Part shown: piece after piece, positions 41,040-53,000 of the stretch
Numbering within the stretch: the stretch's first letter is position 1
How the letters are laid out: every line of letters starts with the position of its first letter
Origin: Euglena gracilis
Lineage: Eukaryota; Euglenida; Euglenophyceae; Euglenales
Assembly (NCBI GenBank): GCA_039621445.1
Contig: CP154955.1
Coordinates: 5,136,785 to 5,200,784 of the forward strand
Direction: 5' to 3'
DNA length: 64,000 nucleotides
Translations under genes and position numbers: made by a program
Notes under the pieces: model-generated
What the model was told of the DNA's origin: nothing
What the model saw: the letters and a program-made list of their open reading frames with translations, nothing else
Databases searched by the model: none

Positions 41040-44000
41040 GCAGCAACAACCCCACCGGGTTTCTTTTTACCAACCTGGGGGGGGCGTCTTGTGCTATGGG
41101 AAGCCTGCCCATAATAAGCACACCCCAGGCAGGCTTCGATATAAGGGCGGGTGGGGGGGGTGCACCCCCCCCCCAAACAGTGGCCTGGTGGGTGACTGAT
41201 TTTCGGCCCGGTACAAAGCGACGGACCAAAAATTTTTGACCCCCGGCCAGAAGTGCCATTTTGGGCACATTTTGGGCAAGAATTTGTCAAACTGCAAAAG
41301 ATTTTTGCTGCGAAGCACAGGCCGGAAGGAGAAATTTGACCTTTGGGGGGTCCCCAAGGCTGTACGGGAAGGCCTGGAGGGGAAGAGGGGAGTGGTCAGA
41401 CCATACCATTGCTTAGCGACCCCCGGGGGGGGGGGAGGGGGGGTCACTTTCCACTCTGAGAAAACCAGTCAGTCACTTTTTCCGAAAAAAACCAGTCAGT
41501 CACTTTACCCCCCCCCCGGCCACAATCTTCAAAAAGGAATGAAAATTTGCCAAAAAATCTCAAAAAATCCAAAAAATTTCCTGCGCCTTTGGCGCCGGGT
41601 CAGCCACTTGTTCATTTTCAGGCCTAACCAGGGATTTGTGCTTATCCTTTTTTGGGGGGTCAAATTCTTATCCGTAGTTATCCGTAGTTATCCGTAGTTA
41701 TCCGTAGTTATCCGTAGTTATCCTTGTTTGCTAAAATACCCTTCCTGGCAGGGGATATCCATCTAGAAATGGCTGCAATTGAAAGGATGAAGAGAGTTGA
41801 TCATCATTAACCTCAGGAATGCCTAAAAATTCGTGAAATATGACAATCTAAACAGAAAACGACAAGCATCCAAGGCAGATGGAAACGACAATGTCCGGTG
41901 TGGGTCTTTTAATCTTTCATCCACCATTCTTCACAAGCACCGTTGCAGAACATGCCAACGGCTGCCTGCCGGACGTTAGACGACATCTTCTGTCGGTTTT
42001 TAACATCAATGACACCGGCCAAACTGAAAGAAAGCTATCTCTTTATAGGATGCACGCCGCCAAATGGAAAATTGTTGCGAAAAAAAGCTGAAGAAAAGGG
42101 CTGCTTGAAAAACCGTTCAATCAACACTAGAGACAGGAAAACAGACATAAAGAAAAACAGGCTCAGAAAGGGGGGGTCACGTTGAGCCCAGAAAGGCCCA
42201 ATGTCTCTGCGGCTATGTACAGAACAACGTAGATCCGTAGTTATCCTTATTTGGACATTTTGGCTCATCCGTAGTTATCCGTAGTTATCCGTTTTTATCC
42301 GTATTTGGGGGTTTCGGGCTTATCCGTAGTTATCCGTAGTTATCCGTAGTTATCCATTTCAGGATAAGCACAAATCCCTGGCCTAACCCACCCCCGGGGG
42401 GGGGGGGGGGCTCTTGGCCAAAAAAAACCAGTCAGTCAGTCAGTCACTCTGAAAAAACCAGTCAGTCACCCCCCCGGGGGTGGAGTAGGACAGGTGTTAA
42501 GCAATGGTATGGGTCAGACCCCCCACCCACCCACCATGGCACCCGCTCAAAGAGAACTCCTTCGGTGCCTTTGGCGTTGAAGAACAGTTTTGACCCGTCG
42601 GAAATAATTGGCGCCACCGGAAATACGGGAAAGCCTGGTCACCAGGATGGGGGTTGGGAGAGGTCGACCCCCCCACCCACCCGTACATTTCCGTACATTC
42701 CCGTATATCCCTGAGGGTCCGGTAACCCCCCGGGGTGGGTCTGGACCCCCCTCGGCAGATGGGGGTGGAGGTGGTCCGGACCCCCCTCCGGTCCAGGGGG
42801 GGGGTGGGGGTTGGTTGGGTTGGGGGACACCCCCCCACCGAAAAATCCCGTACCCCCTCCTTACATCGAACCCTGCCCCCCCCCCCGGGGGGTCGTAGGG
42901 CTTTAAATTAGCGGGGCGGGGGGGGTGTCCTAGGAAAAAGCCACTCACAGGGGTTTTCAGAGTAAAAAGTGCCCTCCCCCCCCCCCGGGGGTCGCTGGGC
43001 AATGGTATGTCCAGAAAGCCAGTCAGTCACTTTACCCCCCCGGGGGGGGGGAGATCGGCCACTCTTCAGGAGGCAATGAACACTTGCCAAAAAGTCTCAA
43101 AAAAATCCAAAAAAATTCCGGCGGGTCCGGAGTGCCTGCCCAGGCAGGCACTACCCCCCCCCCCCGGGGGGTCGAATTTCGGCCTGTGCCCCGGCACATT
43201 CCTTTGAAAATAGGCCATTTTTGGCCCCCCCTGCGCCTTCAGCGCCGGGGTCTGTGCTGAGGCACTTTTGGCTGTGTGCCCTACCCCCCTTGGGGGGGGG
43301 TTCGGGAGTGCCTGCCCAGGCAGGCACCCCCCCCCCCCGGGGTAGGGTCGGCACCAGGGTTCGATATAAAGACAGGTGGGGGGGGGTCCGGACCCCCCCC
43401 TGCGGGCCAGGAAGGGGGGGGGGGGGGGGTGGGGGGACACCCCCCCCCCTCCACCTAAACAGTGGCGCGGTCTGGGTGACCGAATTTAGGCCCGGCGCAA
43501 AGCGCCGGGCCGAAAATTTTTGACCCCCCAAAACGACCAAAAGTGCCCAAAATGGCACTTTTGGGCACTTTTGGGGCAAAAATGTGCCAAAAATGCAAAA
43601 AAAATTTCGGCGCGAAGCGCCGGAGGAAAAAATTGATCCTTTTTGGGGGGGGTCCCGGATACCCCCCCCAGGGTCGGTCCGGACCCCCCTGGCAGGTGGG
43701 GGGGGGGGGGGGTCCGGCCCCCCCCCCCCGGGCCAGGGGGGGGGGGGGGGTGGGGGGGACACCCCCCCCACCTAAACCATGTACGCCCTCCTTATATCAA
43801 ACCTGGTCGGCACCCGACTAAAATACAGCCTGCCCCCCAGCACCTTTGGCACCCGGCACTATAGCATGCTATAGCACTACCCACCCCTCGGTCGAAAATG
43901 CGCTATCCCCCTGCCTACCCATAGTACTCAACACCCCTCCAGCAAACACAGCGCACAGCAAACTGGGCCAGAAGCGAAGTTAGCGCCGGCCATAGACAAG

Positions 44001-47000
44001 AAGCCTTAATGCAACATTCTCACTTTCTTAAAAAGGAAGCCTGAACCCCACCCCAAAAAACTGCACAGTTTGTCGGGAAGGGCACTGGCATCAAAACTCA
44101 ATCACGCATCAAAAAAAAAGAATGCTGACTGCTTGTCCCTTGTGGGCAGCAAATCCAGCTTGGCCTTGGGAAGAGATTCTTTCAACCTAAATAACTAACC
44201 GTAAAAATCACACACACACACACACACACACAGATAGATACGGAGATAGATAGAGAGATAAATAGATAAATAGATAGATAGGGGGGTGGTAGGTACCATA
44301 CCATTGCTTAGCGACCCCCCCCGGGGGGGGGGGAGGGGGGTCACTTTCCACTCCGAAAAAAACTAGTCAGTCACTTTTTTCGGCCAAGCCAGACAGTCAC
44401 TTTCCCCCCGGGGGGGGGGGGGGGGGGGGGGGGTCGGCCACTCAGGAAAACCAGTCACTTTTTGGCCTTCCAAGGCCATTTTTGGCCAAAATTTTCTCGG
44501 CGCCTTCGGCGCCGGTTGGCCACTCAGCCACTTTTGGGTGATTTCTGGCCTACCCCACCCCCGGGGGGAGGGGGGTCACGGCCAAAAAAACCAGTCAGTC
44601 ACCCCCCCCCGGGGGTGGGGTGGGACAGGTTAAGCAATGGTCTGGTAGGTACCCGCCCCCTCCCCTGTCCACCGACCGGGTTCCTGCAAACCCCGACCGG
44701 GGGGAGGGGGGTGGTCGTACACACCCCCTGACGTGCAACCCCCGACCAGGGGTGGTCATAATTCTCCCCCAAATTTTCCTGGTCACCACAAACAGTGGGG
44801 GGGGTGCGCACCCTTTAACGTACAACCCCCGACTGGGGGGTGGTCGGTATATAAGTGGTCGGAGACCGGGGGGTGGTCGGTGGCGGGGGGGGGGGGGGGC
44901 GGGTAGGTTGGTAGATAGATTGGTCGATAGATAGATTCTATTCTATTCTATTCTATTCCATTCTATTGACAGTTGGATAGAATGGAATGGAATAGAATAT
45001 AATAGAACAGAATAGAATGGAATAGAATGGAATAGAGTAGAATAGAGTAGAATAGAATAGAGTATACTAGAACAGAATAGAATAGAATAGCATAACATAG
45101 CATAGCATAGAATAGATAGAATAGATAGACAGACAGACGGACGGATGGATGTGCTTTGGGGCCAAAAAAAGCACGCAAATAGTGACTGGCCATAGCTGCC
45201 ACTGGGCCAACAGTTCAAAGAGCGCACATTCACACCCTCTTGCTGCAAACGAAGAATCCAATGCAACCGCTTGGGTATGATGGTATGCTGATGTACGAGT
45301 ATTCGACAGTCTTCCAACCTGAACAGAACAGGCGGCATTATTCATTTTGGGTGGCTGATGATTGCTACCTGATAACGTTGCCTGTGAGCAAACATCATTT
45401 CTTTCCAATAGAGTTATTTGTCACATTATTCACAATGTGTTCTTGAAACAAAAAAAATGCTTTACCAAACATCGGGGCTCATAAAAAAACTAGCTGACTG
45501 CTAACAACCTGACCATAATCCAAAACATAAAAACCCCAAATCAAATCAATTTGGTTCGCTGATTGACGGTGAAAAAAAAATGAGAATACTGGAGAATCAG
45601 CTTTATGACGGCAATGAGCCTCATTATGAGGGCACCACATCAAATAATCGTCCAGGCAAATTGCACGGACCCCATTTGTCCACACCACAGCTGACGGGGC
45701 AAGAACCAAATGATTGACATCCATCTTTGGCGGGGTGGGGGTGCCATGGCACTGCCAACTCCAAAACTTGAATCCCCGGGGGGTCGGAAATGCCCTCTCC
45801 TCTCTGCCTGGAGCCTCCAGGTCAGGGTTCTACAGGGGGGAGGGGCATCCCAACCAGGATGATTTTTTTACCAACCCGGGGGGGGGGAGGGGGGGGTCGG
45901 AGTGCCCTTGAGTGCCTGCCCAGGCAGGCACTACGGTCGGATTTCGGCCTGTGCCGTGAAAACAGGCCTTTTTTGAGCCTTCCGGCGCCAAAAGTGCACT
46001 AGGCACTTTTGGCCGAGTGCCCCCCCCCCCGGGGGGGTAGGATTTTTGTGCCTTGGGGTGCCTGCCAAGGCAGGCACCCCCCCCGGGGGGGGGGGGGGTC
46101 GGCACCCAAATAAAATACAGCCTGATCCCAACTCTTCCCAGAAGATGATTCTAGCCAGTTAACAAGCACTTTTTTTCCAGTTTTTTTTTTCAAGCCAGCA
46201 ACTCCCAACTGGGACGCCATTTAAATGCACAGGGTGTGCACATCTTTGGACAATGATTTCGAACTGGGATTTTTTGAAGACCAACCCAGGGGTGCCCTCG
46301 CGAGGGGGGTCAGTGACCCACTGTTTGGGGATCAATTTTGGGAGCAAATTATTTTCAGATCTTCGCACCAAAAAAAACCAAAATCCTGCCTCTGGGGAGA
46401 GGGAGTCCGGCGGACCCCTCCCAGGTGGTCAAACTTATAAGAAAAACCCCTGTTTCAGGTGCGCACTTATTTGGGCCCTGCCTGAGATTGGTTTCGGGCT
46501 TGGGGGGGGGGTCAGGCTTCGACAAAAGGGCAAGTGGGGGGGGGGGGTTCCGGACTCCCTCTCCGGGGGGCAGGCTTGTATGGGAATCTCGGAGGAGGGG
46601 GGGGGGGGGGGGGGGGGACCCCCCTCCTACCTCCAGTCTTCGGTCGCCAAATTCTCGCCGTTGAGTGCAAATTTTCGGCCGTTTTCGGGGGTCAAAAAAT
46701 CAATCTTTCTGAAAATTTCTCAAAAATGGTGGAATCAAAGGAAATATCCAGAGACTTAAAATGAAGCCCTTAAAATGCCCCATCTAACAGTATTTTGATT
46801 TCCCCGCAACTCCCCGCCTAGCCCGAATTACGACCATTCTTGGCCTATTTTGGCCATTTTGCCAAAATTTCTTATTTGAGCCTCAAGGGGGTCCTAAAAT
46901 ACACACAGGCGCAAAGCGCCGGAAGACTTTTTTTTGCCCCCGCAGAGGAGGGGGGTGGGGGAACCCCCTTCCGAAACTAAGGGAGGGGGACCCCCCCCTA

Positions 47001-50000
47001 CCAGGGGGGGTCGCCCGCCTTAACAGCAGCGCAGTCTCGGTGACTGATTCTCAACCCGGCACAAAGCGCCAGGCCGAAAAGTTTTGACCGCCCAAAACGG
47101 CCCAAAGTGCCATTTTGTGCACTTTTTGGGCAAAAATTCATCAAAAAATGCAAAGAAATTTGGCGCAAAGCGCCAGAAAGAATATTTGACCATTTTTCGG
47201 GGGTCCTGGGGGGTCCTGGGGTCCTGGGGGTCCTCTGGTCCATGAGGGGTGGAGAGGGACACCCCCCACCAAAACCCTGTGTGCCCTCCTTATATTGAAC
47301 CAGGTGGGCTTTCTTGGACTTTACTGTTGGAGACTCAGGGTGACAATTATTTGGGCACTGTGCACTTAAATCGAGGTTTTTGCGAAGGTGCGAGATTGTC
47401 TGCCTATGTACCTAATCCCCCCACCTATCCAAGACACATCAAAGTCAAGGGATGTGTCGTTGACACGGGGATTTCAACAACACAGTGTGTCAACGCCACT
47501 GCAATTCAATGAAAACCCTCAGGTAATGTTCCCGAAAAGTGCTGTTTACACGGGGGGGGGGGTCAACAACACGGTTTATCTTGGACAAGGGGGGGGGGTC
47601 TTTTTTCTCAAGTTCTGGGGAGCACCCATCCCCACAAAAACAATCCTCAAAATTTGCTGACACAGACTCTGGTCCTGGAGAAACAGGGCGACGTTGCAGT
47701 GAGGCGATGCAAACCAATGGTCTCGATGAAGGTTTTCATCTTGGCGATCAGATCCAGGTGGATCCACATGCACTCGGCTTGGGTGAGGAGGTTACCATCT
47801 GGAATGGGATAAAGGAAGCTGCAGGCAGGCCCCATATGGGAAAGCTTATATGGGAAAGCTTGGTGGGAGGCCACCACAACACCACGCAAAAAAAAAGAAC
47901 TCTTTCGATGCCAAAAAGACATTTTGCCCTAAAAATTGGCGCCCGCGGGAATGCAGGAAAGCCTGGTTGGGGGGGGGGCAGGGATAGATGGGAAGCCTTG
48001 AGGGGGGGGGGTCGGACCCTCCCCGACGCGGAGGAGGGGCGGGTGGGTCAGACCCCCCCTCCTACCGCGAAACTGAGGGGGACCCGGAAAATTTTCGGTT
48101 TTGAGAACGGGAAAAAAGGGCCGGAAATCGGGCCAAATTTGTGCAAAAATTGTTTGTTGAATGCTTCCAGAAATGCTCAGTTTTTTGAAATTTTTTAAAC
48201 ATTTCCTTATGTGGAAAACAGCAAAACATCAAAACAAATGCAATATGCTGAATTCTTGCTCATTTGCAGTGTCGGAAAAGAATTTCGCTGTTTTTGGAAC
48301 CTGCCGAGGAGGGGGCCCGGACCCCCTGCCACCTTACCTCCCCCGGGGGGGGGGGGGGCAGGGATCCCCCCAACCACCTCAAAACCGAAGGGCTTCCCAT
48401 CTATCCCTGGGGGTGGGGCTGGACCTCCCCAACCCCTGGGTGCAGGGGACAAAGTGTGCGTAGAGCATGCGGATCGGGCCGCAACTTTGCCTGGCTAGGT
48501 GGACCCCCCCTCCCCCAGGAGTTCCCTCTCAAACAAAAGTGTCCTGTTTCCAACAGGCTCTCTCGCATATCTCCCCTAAACCTGCAAAATACGTGAGCCG
48601 GGTGCGGGGGAGCAGGGGCAGGACAGCAAAAGGGCCGCCTGTAGACTCTGGGGGTCTTATTTGGGGGGTCTTCTTTTGGATTTTTGCTTGATCGGCCCAG
48701 GGCGGGGCCTGATTTTGGGGAGGTCTTATTTTGGGGGGTTATGAGGTCCAAGATCAAATTTTTAATTTGTTTGAGAAAGGGAATGTAGCGAATTAAGCAC
48801 TTTTTGTTCAGTCATTTCGACCTTTGTATGGCCCCACGTGATACCCCAGAGACTGGGGACGATGAAAATTCCTTAAAAAATACCAAAAAACCTATTATGC
48901 AATTTACAAAGTTTTCAGATTTTTGAAGTGCAAAAAAACGTGGTAAATGTCAAGTTATGCCAAAATTCACCTGGCGCAAAATGCTGAAGGAAAATCTCAG
49001 TTTTTTGGGGGGGAACCTAAAAAAATGATGGTTTTTTTCTGGACATGATTCCAAAAATAAGCGTACCCCCAAAAATAAGACCCCCCTGGAGGTTTCCAAT
49101 GACCCAAAAAAATAAGCCCTGGGTCTTCTTTGGGGGGGGGAGATCATAAAAAAATTTGTCTTCTTTCTACTTTTTACATCGGTGGGGGGAAATGCAATTG
49201 GGCACCTCAGCAATGCAAAAAATGCATGCAAATGCTTGAGTACCTCCCTGGACTGCACATAAAGCTATAAAAACTTCATATGAGATGACTCATCCTGCAA
49301 CACAATGCACTTTTGAACTCCACATTTTTTTCAAAAAAAATGTACCGCCAAACAACGTTGCACACTTTTTGAACAATTACAAGCAAGCATGTGCGTCCAC
49401 ACGTGTGCGTGTCACCAGAGCACTGGTTTGGGTGTGGGCAGCACACCCTCCCGAAGGGCATCTTTGCAGCGGGTGAAGAACTCCTTGCCAAACAGGGTGC
49501 TGGCCGGACCTGAATCGTAATACGACAACATAACACAGCAATGTTGTGACGAACCCAGCTGGATTTTTTCCTGCTTGCTTTCAGCTGCCAGCCAAATCCA
49601 GCCCGGAAATCAGCTGCACCGGACCCCAACCGCAAGGGAGGGTCCAGCAAACACCTGTTTCCAGCCTAGCTGGCTGACCCCACTCCCCCCATGGGGGGGG
49701 GGGGGGGTGGCTCAAAAAATGCCCTGCTTGGGCTGCTCTGTTGGTTAAAACACTGAGACAAAAATGGGGGGAAACCCTCAAAAACACCAAGTTTTGACCA
49801 ACTTTGACCAGATTTCCAAAAAATTTGCTTTGCACCGGAAATTTTGACACTTTGCACCAAAATTCTTTTCAGTTCAGCCAGGCTGGGAGCAGCTGGCTGA
49901 CGTGGGTGTCAACGGCACGCTGTGTCAAAGACAGGGGGGGGGTCCAAATAGACAAAATCCTGCAATCCAGCTCAATAACAAAATGCCCCAGCCCTCACAC

Positions 50001-53000
50001 CCCCCCCTTAAACCCCCTCGGGGGTCATGATGTAAAACAACGAAGGCATTTTGGGCAATGTCATGGGTTTTGTCAAAATCCCCTGTGCTGTTGTCCAACA
50101 AGCCAACCGGTACAGTAAATAACAGCATAACCATGGCATTCACCTTTGGATAAACGGCGGTCACCCGTGCATTCAAACAAAAGCTCTTGTTACCTTTGGG
50201 CCTTCCGAACGGTTGCACACAAAAACTGGTCCATCGAATGCCCAATTGGTCAATTCGATCGACTAAACCCCCCCAAATGTAAAGCCCCCCCCCCCGGCTT
50301 TATATTTGGACGGGATTTCAAGACCCTCAGGGGGGGCTATGTAGGAGGTTTGGTCCATAGTTGTATGCCTCCTGTCCGAAATTGGGGAAACCCCTTCATG
50401 TCACGGCAAATTTGACGAGAGGAGCAAAGAACACGCCTTCCGGATCTGAGGAGTCCACGATGATGACATCGTAGCAGTTCTTTTTGTCCTCCAGGAAGGC
50501 AAACCCGTCGCCGATGTGCACCTCGGCCCGCGGGTTTTTGAGCGACACGGCGCACTTGGGGAAATACTTCTCAGCAATTTCGGGCACCATCTGTCAGACA
50601 AAAAAGCCAGTCACGGGATTGGACCACAGGTTCACTTAATGCCCCCTCAGTCCCCCCCGGGGCACTTTTCCCCAGGCCCAAACCCAAACCCAAACCTACC
50701 CACCCACTTTTTGCGATTTCTGTAAAAATTACTTTCTGCTCAATTCCGTGACCCTCATGATTTTCTGTGAATTTCCGTTCCTCCTGCCCCTGGGAGGGGG
50801 GGGAGGTGGGCGGGCCACCCAACTCCCCCCCAGGTCCGAGGGGTCCACCTGACTGGAAGAAAATTTTCCTCCCCCTCCTACCTCGAAACTGAGGGGGGGG
50901 CCGAAAATTTTTCGATTTCATGGAAAGGGCCGGAAATCGGGTCGAAATCGGTCAAAAATCCCTGATTTTTCTTTGAAAATCAATCCAAAAATGCTCATTT
51001 ATTGAAATTTTTTGAACATTTTTTGGGGGGAAAACACCAACACATCAAAAAATGGGCAATACGTCCAAAAATCAGCAAAAAGGGTTTTTTTTGCTCATTT
51101 TCCGGTGCGCAGCGCCGGAAGAAAATTTTCTGCTATTTTTGGCACCTGTCAAGGAGGGGGGGGGTGGGGGTCCGGACCCCCCCCCAACATCTGGGGGGGG
51201 GGGGGGGTCCGGACCACCCACAACCACCTTACCCCCCCAGGGGGGGGGGGGGGGTCGGGACCCCCCCCCCTACCACCTACCTCAAAACCGAAGGGCTTCC
51301 CATCCATCCCTGCCCCTGGGGGGCCTGCTAGGATCCCCACTGGCCACCGGGGACTGGACTGCAATCCAGCCCCCCCCCCGGGATGTTGCGAACCCTTAAG
51401 CAAAAGCCTCCCACCGTAAGCCAGAAAAGAAAACAAAAGAAAACAGTGTCCAACCCCCCACAAACCCTCTCCGACCCAGACCCCATATGAAAAGAAAAGG
51501 AGAACCACATGATCTGAAAATCATCAAAGAGGCAACAAGACATCATGCAGGGGAATGGTCCATTTTCTGTTTTGCAGAGATTCGGAGAGGGTCAAGCAAC
51601 ACAAAACACTTCAATCAAACTTTTAGGGACCCTGAGGGGAGGGGTTTTGAACTCAAATTAAGATCCAAAACACTTCTTCTGTGCTGTGCTTGTTTCTGAC
51701 AACTGTGCAAATACCCAAATATCTTGGCAACTGTGGAGTTCTAACTTTGAGGTCAGTCCACAATTTGTGGAGAAATTTGAGCTGTCGGGTGGGCAGCCAG
51801 CACCCCACCAGGCTTTCCGGAGCGAAAAGTTTGGGTGGGTTGAAATTTGGTCTGGCTGACCCCTCCCCCTGTCCCAGCCCAGCTGGGAGGTTTATTTCCA
51901 GCCAGCACCTGGGAGGTGCTGGCTGGAAAAAAGGTGCTGGCTGGCTGGACCCGTACCCTGGGGGGTAGGGTCCCCTTCGGCTTAAGAAAGCCCCTGATGT
52001 GTATCACAAAGAATTTGTGTTTCACCATTACGTTGCGATACACGGGCATGAGGAGGGTTAGGTGGGGGGTGGACGGGGGATCTGGACCACTCCCCCCCCA
52101 CCTACCAGGGGGTCCTTCGCGCCGAAAATTTTTGCATTTTTGAAGGAAAAAAATTGCCCAAAGCGCCCATAATGGCACTTTTGGCCGTTTTGGTGGGCCA
52201 AAAATTTTCGCGCCGGGCCGAAAATCGGTCCCCTGGACTGCTCTACTGACACGCATACTTTTTGGTGGATTTTGCCAGAATTTTGAAGATGTAGGGCAGT
52301 TTTTTTGGGGGGGGGATTTAGTTGAAAGATTTTTGAACTTTTTTGCTCTTATTTAGGGCTCATTTGCCAAAAATTTGGGGGGTTTTTTTATCTTGGAATC
52401 CCCTGTCACCGGTTTGGGAAAATTTTGAGAAATTTTTTGCACGTTTTTGGGACTCCATATTTTTTTGTTGCCGTTATTGGCAGTAGGTTTTCTGAGAATG
52501 CCCATCCGCCCAAATGCAAATTTGAGCGTCATGGGCCCTCTCCGCCAACCCCATGGCTGGGAAGAAGGTCCTAATTTTGAAATGTTTAGGCTGAATTTCC
52601 TTGGAAACTGCGGCCAACGCAAAGAGAAAATTTAAAAGTGCCGTTGACACAAGGGGGGTGTCAACCAGGCTTTTTTAGGCTTTTTTGTACCGACCGGGGG
52701 GGGGGGTAAAAAAATCCGCAATTTTTTTTCCCACTGCACCTCCTTCGACACCTCCTTGAGCCAAAACAAGCAGAAGACATGCAGCACCAAACAGAAGTCA
52801 TGAACACAGCCGTCACACAAAACTGCGCAAACAACACATTTTCGGGCGGTTTGCACACCACACTCACAGGGATATATTTCTGGCTGCAGTGACTGCCATG
52901 TCAGTGAGTGCATGACTTCCATCAGGCTTGCTTGCAAGTCCCCAGGAAGGCACATACTTGAAAAGACAAAAGTGCATCAAAAGCCCTTTTTAAAAAGCCG

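Larger units (their letters stand above)
43132..46077. repeat. 20-bp palindrome, four copies
   Basis: GTGCCTGCCCAGGCAGGCAC occurs at 43132-43151, 43308-43327 and 45912-45931, and with an AA centre at 46058-46077. Poly-C/poly-G runs accompany most copies and part of the flanking sequence is shared, so it belongs to a dispersed repeat family. The span given covers the four sites only. Confidence 0.85.

Noticed and set aside
40579-41199. 206-codon ORF with a Gln tract
   Set aside because: It owes its length to the (AAC)n microsatellite and MITE sequence, and lies in an intron of spermidine synthase.
41879-42091. Transposase in the AGGGATTTG element
   Set aside because: 70 codons with no DDE or zinc-finger feature; too short and unrecognised.
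42530-44000. Many Gly/Pro-rich ORFs in the G/C-run region
   Set aside because: They are translations of poly-G/poly-C and MITE sequence, overlapping in all frames.
45479-45724. Candidate spermidine synthase exon (acceptor CCCCGTCAG followed by TGTGGACAAATGGGG)
   Set aside because: In the required phase it does not read like the family, and the true exon with IPSYPSG was found at 45236-45318.
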